Shown here piece by piece: positions 31,402 to 40,420 of a stretch of DNA of 64,000 bases. Under the pieces are notes generated by a model. It had not been told where the DNA came from. It made no database searches and was given only the letters and a program-made list of their open reading frames with translations. Source of the DNA: Acidobacteriota bacterium. GTDB taxonomy: Bacteria; Acidobacteriota; Terriglobia; Terriglobales; Acidobacteriaceae. The stretch spans positions 1 through 64,000 of the forward strand of contig JABBOG010000012.1 in assembly GCA_019351975.1 (NCBI GenBank), written 5' to 3'. The translations under genes and the position numbers were made by a program. Position 1 is the stretch's first letter. Every line of letters starts with the position of its first letter.

Positions 31402-32417
31402 GGCCTTCGATGGCATCAAGAGAAAACACCAAAGAGCACCTTCCGCGTGATGACGCGCGCAAACAAATGCGCGCTTTCTTCTTCGAGACCCAGAAAAGCA
31501 CCCTCAATAAGTGCTTAGCTCCCGGTGGCGTCTGCACGGCTCGAGCGATAAAGGCTCATTTTGTGCAGAACGGACGTGTCATGGAACTACTTGCTGAAAA
31601 TGGTCACGTCAAAGGCGTGCGTGGGATTGTGAAGAAAGATCGGTCGACGAGGATCGAAGGTCCAATACTCGAATTCGCAGATATCGGCAGGAATGAAGCC
31701 TCAACATTCGAGGGATTTTGCGGTCGTCACGACGCAGAGATATTCAAGAAGCTTGATTCCTCGCCGCTTGATCGCTCAAACGAAGAGCAACTGTACCTCT
31801 TGGCTTACAGATCGATCTCACACACTATCCATGCCCTAATGAGCTCGGGAATGCGTTCACAACGCGGTTATCAAGAGCGTATACGGGTTGGCTGGGACTC
31901 AGGTAACGAGCCGGAGCCCGCAGGAGAAATGGCCTTGCACTTTTTAATGCAAGGCTACGAGCTGTGGACCTATAGGGAACCTCTTAGCGAGGGTCTACTA
32001 CGAAGTGATTTCCAGATGCTTCATCATCGCGTGCTGACTCTCGAACATAATGCGCCGAGTTTTGCCGCAAGCGCTTGCTTCAATTACAGACTCAACGTTC
32101 GACAAGAAGCTGACTCATACATGGCGATTAATGTTTTTCCTATCTCGGAAACGGAGTCGCTGGCGATTCTGAGCTACATTCCAGAGGATTCGAAGAATGC
32201 CGATGTATTCCTCTCGCCAATCCTGGAAGCGAACGGTGATTATCAAAAGTACCTCTTATCTAAGTTGGTTTTGGCTCACTGTCAGAACTTTTACATCTCA
32301 CCGCGTCTTTTCAATACGTGGCCCACGAATAAAGTGAATGAAATCTTGTCGTTCTTCAATCAGACTCTGCTAAAGGATGCCGCTCTTGATAACGAACATC
32401 TTTTTTTATTCGCATAG
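31398..32417 (+). CDS. hypothetical protein of unknown function inserted between deoC and ALDH
   Basis: 339 aa; start overlaps the deoC stop, alternative start MRAFFFETQ at 31467. Visibly lower GC. Cys/His-containing N-terminal half (NKCLAPGGVCTARAIKAHFVQN...FEGFCGRHDAEIFKKLD). Confidence 0.8.
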   Translation: MRPSMASRENTKEHLPRDDARKQMRAFFFETQKSTLNKCLAPGGVCTARAIKAHFVQNGRVMELLAENGHVKGVRGIVKKDRSTRIEGPILEFADIGRNEASTFEGFCGRHDAEIFKKLDSSPLDRSNEEQLYLLAYRSISHTIHALMSSGMRSQRGYQERIRVGWDSGNEPEPAGEMALHFLMQGYELWTYREPLSEGLLRSDFQMLHHRVLTLEHNAPSFAASACFNYRLNVRQEADSYMAINVFPISETESLAILSYIPEDSKNADVFLSPILEANGDYQKYLLSKLVLAHCQNFYISPRLFNTWPTNKVNEILSFFNQTLLKDAALDNEHLFLFA

Positions 32418-32435
32418 CAGCGCGAGGAAAACCAA

Positions 32436-34835
32436 ATGAGCACCAGCATCATAGAAAAGTTCAACAGCATGGACTACGGCCCAGCACCCGAAGACGCCAC
32501 CGAAGTCACCCGCTGGCTCGACGCGCACCACCGCACCTTCGGCCACTACATCAATGGTGCGTTCACAACGCCCGGCAGCCAAACCTTCGCCACGCATAAC
32601 CCCGCCACCGGCGAGCACCTCGCGACGATCGCGAACGGCACCACCGCCGACGTCGACGCCGCCGTAGCCGCTGCGCGGGCCGCGCTCCCCGCGTGGCAAG
32701 CCCTCACCGGCCACGAGCGCGCCCGCTACCTCTACGCCCTCGCACGCCAGATGCAGAAGCACGCCCGCCGCCTCGCCGTCCTCGAAACCCTCGACAACGG
32801 CAAGCCCATCCGCGAGTCCCGCGACATCGATATTCCCCTCGTCGCCCGCCACTTCTACCACCACGCCGGATGGGCCCAACTCCGCGACGAGGAATTTCCG
32901 AACTACTCCCCCGTCGGTGTCGTAGCCCAGATCATCCCCTGGAACTTCCCGCTGCTAATGTTCGCCTGGAAGGTCGCGCCCGCACTCGCCGCCGGCTGCA
33001 CCATCGTCATCAAGCCAGCCGAGTACACCCCCCTCACCGCCATCGCCTTCGCCGAGATCGCCCACGAGATCGGCCTCCCGCCCGGTGTACTCAACGTCAT
33101 CCACGGCGACGGCGCGACAGGCGCGGCGCTAGTCAACCACCCCGGCATCGACAAGATCGCCTTCACCGGCTCGACTGAAGTGGGCCGCCTCATCCGCAAA
33201 GCCACCGCCGCCACACCCAAAAAACTCTCTCTTGAACTCGGCGGCAAATCCCCCTTCATCGTCTTCGAAGACGCCGACCTCGACTCCGCCGTCGAAGGCC
33301 TCGTCGACGGCATCTGGTTCAACCAGGGCCAGGTCTGCTGCGCTGGCTCCCGCCTCCTCGTGCAGGAGCGCGTCGCAGAACGCCTCTACGAAAAGATTCG
33401 CGCCCGCATGCAAACCCTCCGCATCGGCTCGCCGCTGGACAAGTCCATCGACATCGGTGCCATCGTCGATCAAGTCCAATACGACCGCATCCAATCCCTC
33501 GTCGCCACCGGCATCGCCGAAGGCGCCACCTGCCACCAGCCCACCACCGACCTCCCCGCACGCGGCCTCTTCTACAAGCCCACGCTACTCACCAACGTTG
33601 CTCCCAGCGCAACGGTCGCGCAGCAGGAAATCTTCGGCCCCGTCCTCGTTGCCATGACCTTCCGCACCCCCGTGGAAGCTGTAGAACTCGCCACTAACAC
33701 CACCTATGGCCTCGCCGCCAGCATCTGGAGCGAAAACATCAACGTCACCATCGACATCGCCGCACAAGTCAAAGCCGGAGTCGTCTGGATCAACGCCACC
33801 AACCTCTTCGACGCAGCCTGCGGCTTCGGCGGCTACCGCGAATCCGGCTACGGCCGCGAAGGTGGTCGCGAAGGCATGTACGAGTACCTCGAACCCGCAT
33901 GGCTGCACGAGCAATTTCCCCCACTCGCCACAACACCGGGTGAGCCAAGTCTCGCTTCTGATACCTGGGTTTCCACCGATCCCTCGGTGCCCGCCATCGA
34001 CCGCACCATCAAGAACTACATCGGCGGCAAACAAACCCGCCCCGACTCTGGCTACATCTATCCGATCTACGCACGCGACGGCAACCTCATCGGCGAAGCT
34101 CCCCTCGGCAACCGCAAAGACATCCGCAACGCCGTGGAGGCCGCCCGCAACGCCGCCTCCAAGTGGGCCAAATCCACCGCCCACAACCGCGCCCAGATCC
34201 TCTACTTCATCGCCGAAAACCTCATGCAGCGCCGTGCCGAGATCATCACGAAGCTCTCAGCTTTCGTTGGCCCCGACCAAGCCGCCAGCGAACTCGACAG
34301 CAGCATCGAGCGCACGTTCACTTACGCCGCGTGGGCCGACAAGTTCGACGGCACCGTACACAACCCACCCGCTCGCTTGATCACGCTGGCGATGAAAGAA
34401 GCCATCGGCACCATCGCCATTCTCGCGCCCGACCATGCTCCCCTGCTCAGTCTGCTCTCACTCATCCTACCCGCCATCGCCATGGGAAACGCCGTCGTTG
34501 CAATTCCCAGCCAAAGCGCCGCGACAACCGTCGCCGAACTTTACCAGGTCTTCGACACTAGCGATCTGCCCGGAGGCGTCATAAACTTCGTCTGCGGCAA
34601 CCCGCTAGAACTCGGCAAAACTCTGTCCGAACACGACGACGTCGATGCCATCTGGAGCTTCCGCGACGCAGCCGCTGCAGCGCTCGTCAAGGCTTCCTCC
34701 GTTGGAAACCTAAAGCAAGTCTTCACCACGCATGGAGCGGCCATCGACTGGTTCAACACCCAACAGGCCGAAGGACGATGGTTCCTCCGCCACGCAACGC
34801 AAGTCAAAAATATCTGGATTCCCTACGGCGAATGA
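32436..34835 (+). CDS. aldehyde dehydrogenase family protein, complete ALDH domain plus second partial ALDH-like domain
   Basis: First domain: PWNFPLLMFAWKVAPAL, FTGSTEVGR, LELGGKSPFIVFEDAD, catalytic GQVCCAGSR. Second domain from IKNYIGGKQTRPDSG lacks a catalytic Cys region. Confidence 0.92.
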   Translation: MSTSIIEKFNSMDYGPAPEDATEVTRWLDAHHRTFGHYINGAFTTPGSQTFATHNPATGEHLATIANGTTADVDAAVAAARAALPAWQALTGHERARYLYALARQMQKHARRLAVLETLDNGKPIRESRDIDIPLVARHFYHHAGWAQLRDEEFPNYSPVGVVAQIIPWNFPLLMFAWKVAPALAAGCTIVIKPAEYTPLTAIAFAEIAHEIGLPPGVLNVIHGDGATGAALVNHPGIDKIAFTGSTEVGRLIRKATAATPKKLSLELGGKSPFIVFEDADLDSAVEGLVDGIWFNQGQVCCAGSRLLVQERVAERLYEKIRARMQTLRIGSPLDKSIDIGAIVDQVQYDRIQSLVATGIAEGATCHQPTTDLPARGLFYKPTLLTNVAPSATVAQQEIFGPVLVAMTFRTPVEAVELATNTTYGLAASIWSENINVTIDIAAQVKAGVVWINATNLFDAACGFGGYRESGYGREGGREGMYEYLEPAWLHEQFPPLATTPGEPSLASDTWVSTDPSVPAIDRTIKNYIGGKQTRPDSGYIYPIYARDGNLIGEAPLGNRKDIRNAVEAARNAASKWAKSTAHNRAQILYFIAENLMQRRAEIITKLSAFVGPDQAASELDSSIERTFTYAAWADKFDGTVHNPPARLITLAMKEAIGTIAILAPDHAPLLSLLSLILPAIAMGNAVVAIPSQSAATTVAELYQVFDTSDLPGGVINFVCGNPLELGKTLSEHDDVDAIWSFRDAAAAALVKASSVGNLKQVFTTHGAAIDWFNTQQAEGRWFLRHATQVKNIWIPYGE

Positions 34836-34870
34836 CCTCGCCAGGAAATCCCCGTGCCTTACGAAAGAAG

Positions 34871-34894
34871 GGCCACGCAGCATGCTGCGTGGCC
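34871..34894. terminator. bidirectional terminator between convergent genes
   Basis: Perfect 24-nt palindrome GGCCACGCAGCATGCTGCGTGGCC between convergent CDS ends (34835 and 34918). Confidence 0.8.
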
Positions 34895-34917
34895 TCTTGC
34901 CCTCGGAACACGACCGC

Positions 34918-35790
34918 CTATGTGCCAGGTGTAGGTGCAGGCATTGGAGCGGGCGCATTCTTCGGTGTGCTCAAATATCCCGTCACAGTCTTCTTTCCAA
35001 TTCCATTCACCACAATCTCGAACAGTGCGGGCGTCTTCCCCGAATAGAACTGAATTGGCTCGTCTAACGTCCTGTCTTTCTTCTCCACAGACTTATCGTC
35101 CGAACTCACCTCAAGCGTAAACTTCGAATGCTTCAGATCGACCTTCTTCAGCGATAGCTTTATGGTTCCGACATTCTCCGCAGGTGCACCCTTGCGCAGC
35201 GTGAACTCGTAATAATTGCGATCACCCTTATGCTTCAGCTCCTCCAACTCAGACTTGTTCGTGGCGATGAGGCCACTCATCACGCCTGCATCTCCAATGA
35301 CGCTGGTAAGCTGCGTCTTCGTCGCTGCCAGATCTGCCTTTGTATTCGCAACGTCCGTCTTTACGCCACCCACGTCCGTCTTCACCGTCGATACATCGCT
35401 TTGAACCGCACCAACTTTTTGTGCCGTCGCCCGCTGTTCTCGCGCCAACTGCGCCGTCTGCGCCCGCGCGGCTTTCTGCGCCATCACGAGCTGATCGGAC
35501 TTGTCCTCCAACTGCTTCTGCGTCAACCCCATGCTCTGCGCAAGCGCCTCACCCTGCGCCTTCATCCGCTCGTTTGCATCATCTATTCTGTCCGAAAGTG
35601 CCGCATACTGCTGTGTGGAATTCGACAACTTTGCTTGCGTGTCTTGCAACCGGTTCTGCAACGTAAAGCTCCAGATCAATCCAGCTGCCGCCACCAACAA
35701 TGCGACAACAGCGACACCGACCAGCCACGATGGCGGCTTCGGTTCCACATAATCTGTCGTGCTCACTTGCTTATCATCGTACAGGCTCAT
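34918..35790 (-). CDS. membrane-anchored coiled-coil hypothetical protein
   Basis: Single N-terminal TM (WLVGVAVVALLVAAAGLIWSF) followed by long K/Q/A-rich coiled coil with heptad-like DVGGVKTDVANTKADLAATK repeats. Confidence 0.75.
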   Translation of the reverse strand: MSLYDDKQVSTTDYVEPKPPSWLVGVAVVALLVAAAGLIWSFTLQNRLQDTQAKLSNSTQQYAALSDRIDDANERMKAQGEALAQSMGLTQKQLEDKSDQLVMAQKAARAQTAQLAREQRATAQKVGAVQSDVSTVKTDVGGVKTDVANTKADLAATKTQLTSVIGDAGVMSGLIATNKSELEELKHKGDRNYYEFTLRKGAPAENVGTIKLSLKKVDLKHSKFTLEVSSDDKSVEKKDRTLDEPIQFYSGKTPALFEIVVNGIGKKTVTGYLSTPKNAPAPMPAPTPGT

Positions 35791-35966
35791 CGTCGTTCCT
35801 CCTTGCGAGCTTGCTCCAGAAGCGCTTCTCGCTTTTAGATGCATCTTCACTTCGGTTATCGCTCATCCCGGCAAAAAATGCATTGAACAGCGATTGTACG
35901 TCGATAGCCCTACTACTGACCATTCCCACACAAACTCCACCTCCCAGCGCATACCATGGACACAGT

Positions 35967-37088
35967 ATGCTGATTCAAAAACGACGAGGAGACTCCTCAC
36001 ACAGCGCAGATTGCCTCATCGTGGGCGGCGGCCTCATCGGTATGTCGATCGCGCTTGAATTACATCACCGCGATGTCACAGTCATCCTTCTTGATCATCG
36101 CCGCACCCTCGTTGGCGCTTCAATCGCCGCCGCCGGCATGCTCGCCGTCAACGACCCTCACAATCCCCCGGCCATCCAATCTCTCTCGCAATATAGTGCA
36201 GCGTTGTATCCTTCTTTCTTACAGCGAATCGCCGATCTCTCAGGAATTGTTGTCCCATTCCAAACCGACACCACCGTGCAACACTTCGCCGACGGTTCCG
36301 CTAAAAATCTCGTAGAAAACTCCATCGATCCGCGCCAACTCGCTTCAGCGTTGCGTCTCGCCGTCGCCAGTACGCCCATTCAGGTTCTCGAAAACACCTC
36401 GATCGCCACCTGCAACTCACTTCAAAACGCATCACGCATCACAACTTCGGCAGGAGACAGCATCCACGCAGCGGCCATCGTTTGCACCGCCGGCGCTTGG
36501 ACAGCATCTACGCTAGCGGTACTCGAAGCGAACTCACTCCCCGTCACCCCCCGCAAAGGGCAGATGCTTCGGGTGAAGATGCCCACCGCACTCTCGCTGC
36601 GAGAAGTACATCGCAGTGAGCACGTCTATATCGTCCCTCGCTCCACCGGCCATCAAGTAGGCTCCGCTCTCATCGGCGCAACCGTCGAAGATGCCGGGTT
36701 CAACACGGCAATCGAGGCCGGAGCGGTCGGCAACCTTCGACGACTTGCAGCAGAGCTACTGCCAGATCTCGCATCGCAGAGCCATGCTCCTCTCATCGAG
36801 ACTTGGACAGGCCTGCGCCCCTGCACTCCAGATCTCCTGCCCATCATCGGCGAGCTTCCTCAACCGGCCCGCTTCATCGCCACCGGGCACTACCGCAACG
36901 GAATCCTCCTCGCACCCGCAACAGCAGCCATCATCGCTGATCTCATCCAGCGAACGAAGCCAAAGATTGAGGTGGCAGCTTTTTCTCCGCTACGATTTTC
37001 TAGACAAGAGCCCGTCCCGCCTCCGCCGCACAGTCGTTTCGATATTCGCGCGGAGCCGGATGACAACTGCCAATCCTGTCTTCGATAA
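35967..37088 (+). CDS. thiO: FAD-dependent glycine/D-amino acid oxidase (ThiO-like)
   Basis: DCLIVGGGLIGMSIALELHHRDVTVILLD (FAD-binding), TPRKGQMLRV, WTGLRPCTPDLLPIIGEL, TGHYRNGILLAPATA. Confidence 0.85.
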   Translation: MLIQKRRGDSSHSADCLIVGGGLIGMSIALELHHRDVTVILLDHRRTLVGASIAAAGMLAVNDPHNPPAIQSLSQYSAALYPSFLQRIADLSGIVVPFQTDTTVQHFADGSAKNLVENSIDPRQLASALRLAVASTPIQVLENTSIATCNSLQNASRITTSAGDSIHAAAIVCTAGAWTASTLAVLEANSLPVTPRKGQMLRVKMPTALSLREVHRSEHVYIVPRSTGHQVGSALIGATVEDAGFNTAIEAGAVGNLRRLAAELLPDLASQSHAPLIETWTGLRPCTPDLLPIIGELPQPARFIATGHYRNGILLAPATAAIIADLIQRTKPKIEVAAFSPLRFSRQEPVPPPPHSRFDIRAEPDDNCQSCLR

Positions 37089-37116
37089 TCAGGTGTTGTT
37101 GATTGGAGATCCGTAA

Positions 37117-38283
37117 ATGTCAACCCTCGCGCCCAAAGGCTTGCAAGATGTCGTAGCAAATGAGTCCTCGATCTGTTTCATCGATGGTGGGAAAGGCATA
37201 CTCTCCTATCGCGGCATAGATATCCACGAGCTGGCACAGAAGTCTACATTCGAGGAGACGACGTTCCTGCTCTGGAACGGGACGCTGCCTACAGCCGCAG
37301 AACTCAACGACTTCTCTCATCAACTCGCAGCCGCACGCCAACTGCCCGATGACATCATTACATTCCTCCGCAACATTCCCAAGACCGCTTCCCCAATGGA
37401 AGTGCTGCGCACCGCCGTCTCTCTCCTCTCCATCTACGATCCCGACGAGAAGTCCGTCCAACACTCCGCCAACGTACGCAAAAGCTTCCGCCTCACCGCC
37501 CAGATTGCAATGATCGTCGCTGTATTCGACCGCATCCGCAAAGGCAAAGAGATCGTACGTCCCGATACCTCCCTCTCGCACGCAGGGAACTTCTTGTGGA
37601 TGCTCAACGGCGAAAAGCCGACCGAAACCGCAACCAAAGCACTCGACGTCGCACTGATCCTTCACGCCGACCACGAACTGAACGCCAGCACCTTTGCTGC
37701 GCGCGTCATCGCCGCAACACTCTCGGACATGCACTCCGCAATCACTGGAGCCATTGGCGCACTGAAGGGGCCGCTGCACGGCGGTGCCAACGAAGCCGTC
37801 ATGCATCTGCTCTATGACATCGATAAGGCAGGCGACGATCCGGTGGAACATGTCCGGGCCATGCTCGCAAACAAGGAAAAGATCTCCGGCTTCGGTCATC
37901 GCGTTTACACCACGGAAGACCCCCGCGCCACCCACCTGCGGCGCATGTCCGAGGACCTCGGCAAAGACGCGAATCCAAAGTGGTACGAGATGTCCCGTAA
38001 GATCGAGATCTTCGTCAAAGATGAAAAAAAGCTGAACGCAAACGTCGATTTTTACTCGGCGAGCACGTACACAACCTTAGGCATCAACATCGATCTCTTC
38101 ACGCCAATCTTTGCCATAAGCCGGATCGCCGGTTGGTGTGCACACGTCATCGAACAGCACGACGACAATCGCCTCATCCGTCCGCGTGCAGACTACACCG
38201 GCCCCGCCTATCCGGCGCCGTACGTACCTGTCGCGCAACGCGCCGCGCAGACACGTCCGTTGGACTCCGAGCACAGCGCTTGA
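37117..38283 (+). CDS. citrate/2-methylcitrate synthase
   Basis: SSICFIDGGKGILSYRGIDIHELA, HADHELNASTFAARV, GPLHGGANEAVM, GFGHRVYTTEDPRATHLRRM, NVDFYSASTYTTLGI. Confidence 0.93.
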   Translation: MSTLAPKGLQDVVANESSICFIDGGKGILSYRGIDIHELAQKSTFEETTFLLWNGTLPTAAELNDFSHQLAAARQLPDDIITFLRNIPKTASPMEVLRTAVSLLSIYDPDEKSVQHSANVRKSFRLTAQIAMIVAVFDRIRKGKEIVRPDTSLSHAGNFLWMLNGEKPTETATKALDVALILHADHELNASTFAARVIAATLSDMHSAITGAIGALKGPLHGGANEAVMHLLYDIDKAGDDPVEHVRAMLANKEKISGFGHRVYTTEDPRATHLRRMSEDLGKDANPKWYEMSRKIEIFVKDEKKLNANVDFYSASTYTTLGINIDLFTPIFAISRIAGWCAHVIEQHDDNRLIRPRADYTGPAYPAPYVPVAQRAAQTRPLDSEHSA

Positions 38284-38304
38284 ATCCCGAGGGATCACGA
38301 GCCG

Positions 38305-39657
38305 TCAAGCGATCGTAGATGCCTCAGCTGCACGGGGTGGCCCAAGCCGTGGAATCAGAATCTGGAAGATCGCCAGCGCCAGCAGATACGCAAACGCAGC
38401 TAGCAGGAAGATCGGCAGTGGGTGCAGCGAAAAATACTCCTTTACCAGCCAGGTAAACGCCGCTCCGCCCGCCGCTCCACACGCTCCGCCAAGCCCCACA
38501 ACCGTTGAGACTGACGTGGATGGAAACATATCCGTCGGCGTTGCAAACAAGTTCGCCGACCATCCCTGATGCGCCGCCGCGGCCAGTGAAAACAGGCCAA
38601 TCGCAGGCCACGCACTATGCGGCGAGAGCGTATGCATCCACGGCACGAACATGATCGGCAGCACGCACACCGCGGTCACGAGCAGCGCAATCTTGCGGCC
38701 ACCATTCAGAGTGAAACCACGTTTCATCAGTAGCCCTGAAAATCCCCCACCCGCAATGGAACCCACAGAGGACACCGAATATACGATGATCAGCGGATAC
38801 TTCGCATGGTTCAGATCAAGACCGTAGTTCTCATTCAAAAATTTAGGAAGGTAGAACAGGTAAAACCACCAGACCGGATCAGTCAGAGCCTTCGCCGCAG
38901 AAAACGCATACAGTCCGCGCGTGTGAAAAAGCTCACGGTAGACCGACCGTCCGCCAGCATTCTGCACTGGAGATGGTGCTATCACCTGCCTGGGAGCATG
39001 CGTCTTCAGGAGCTTGTTATACGGAAACAGAAGCCAAAGCACTAGCCAGCCGAGACCCATAGATCCCGTGCATAAGAACGCCGCTCGCCATCCAAAGTGC
39101 AGCGTCACCGCCGCAATCATAATGGGCGCAATGAAGAAGCTTGCGTTCGCTCCCGAATTGAACAAGCCAGTCGCTAACGCACGCTCATCCGACGCAAACC
39201 ACTCCGTGACCGCCTTCATCGCCGCAGGAAAATTACCGGCCTCACCCAGACCCAGAAAGATTCTCGCGATACAGAATCCGAGAACAGTGTGCACCGTAGA
39301 ATGGCTCAGGGACGCCAGCGCCCAGATCAAGATCGCGATAGCATAGCCGGTCTTCGTACCCAGCTTGTCGATAATCCGCCCCGCCGTTAACAGGCCGATC
39401 CCATAAGCGATCTGAAACGAGATCACAATATCGCCGTAGGAGTTGTTGAACGCCGTCTGATACCGCGCGTCCAACCCGGGCACCCATCCCATAAACGGCA
39501 AATGCAGCAGCGGCTCTATCAGCGAAAGAACCGATCGATCCATGTAATTTATCGTGGTGGCTAAAAATAGAAGTGCGCAAACAAACCAACGCATCTTCGA
39601 CGCTTGTGAGCGCGAGTCAAACGCATTCGTACCCGGTTCAGTTGTGACCATGGACAT
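38305..39657 (-). CDS. MFS transporter, ACS (hexuronate/sugar-acid) family-like
   Basis: 12-TM-like; LLFLATTINYMDRSVLS, GLGEAGNFPAAMKAVTEWFASDERALATGLFNSGAN. Start taken at MSMVTTEPG. Confidence 0.88.
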   Translation of the reverse strand: MSMVTTEPGTNAFDSRSQASKMRWFVCALLFLATTINYMDRSVLSLIEPLLHLPFMGWVPGLDARYQTAFNNSYGDIVISFQIAYGIGLLTAGRIIDKLGTKTGYAIAILIWALASLSHSTVHTVLGFCIARIFLGLGEAGNFPAAMKAVTEWFASDERALATGLFNSGANASFFIAPIMIAAVTLHFGWRAAFLCTGSMGLGWLVLWLLFPYNKLLKTHAPRQVIAPSPVQNAGGRSVYRELFHTRGLYAFSAAKALTDPVWWFYLFYLPKFLNENYGLDLNHAKYPLIIVYSVSSVGSIAGGGFSGLLMKRGFTLNGGRKIALLVTAVCVLPIMFVPWMHTLSPHSAWPAIGLFSLAAAAHQGWSANLFATPTDMFPSTSVSTVVGLGGACGAAGGAAFTWLVKEYFSLHPLPIFLLAAFAYLLALAIFQILIPRLGPPRAAEASTIA

Positions 39658-39904
39658 TCGGCGATCTGCTCCATCCGGGCTGCAACGACTGAGGCATACT
39701 GCGATAGAATCAATCCCCGCCCGGCCTGCTAATCGTTTGAGCATACCGTGCGCACCTTATCGAGTGTCAAGCCTAACTCATGCCCCACCGCTGCTACTCT
39801 TCAAATGGCTGGCCGTACTCGCACCATCGCCACGCATCCTCCCGCATTCAGCAGATGAATTGCTCGCAGCGCTTTTAAGAAAAGGCAGTATAAAATCGTA
39901 TGCA

Positions 39905-40318
39905 GTGAGACAACGAGCTACATGGGCGATGCTGTTGCTTCTGCTCTTCAGCGCGCAAACGCTCTTCGGTGCGTGTGTCACTCGTTGCGCGACCTTGCCA
40001 CTCGCCAGTTCCGCGGCCTCCTCTAGCACGTCTGATTGCAATTGCATGGCCGGTCGCACATCTCACCATAACCGTGCACAGGCCTCTGTCCTGGTTGCCG
40101 ACATCTGCTCCTGCTGCCTCTGTCATACGCAGTTGGAAGTAGTGCCGCCCAACGCTCTCGACAGCCACAACCAGCATTGGCGCCTCAGCGCGCTTCTACT
40201 CGCCCGCCAGACCACAGCAGCGACTTATCCAGCCACATCGGCGATTCGCTTCGCATCCATTCCGCACGCACGGCTGAGCCCTCCAGCGGCATCACGGCTC
40301 GCCAACCTGCGCATCTAG
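39905..40318 (+). CDS. small Cys-rich secreted/membrane protein upstream of copA
   Basis: GTG start VRQRATWAMLLLLLFSAQTLFGACVTRC..., with CxxxC, CxC and CSCCLC clusters plus HH; immediately upstream of the copper oxidase. Confidence 0.55.
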   Translation: MRQRATWAMLLLLLFSAQTLFGACVTRCATLPLASSAASSSTSDCNCMAGRTSHHNRAQASVLVADICSCCLCHTQLEVVPPNALDSHNQHWRLSALLLARQTTAATYPATSAIRFASIPHARLSPPAASRLANLRI

Positions 40319-40420
40319 ACGTACACGCCTGGTTCACCAGCCGCTGCTTCTCTTTACGGCACAGCTGTCCCATGCCGCCTGTACAATTCGCTCGCTCGAA
40401 TCGTCGTCGCAGGAGAACTC

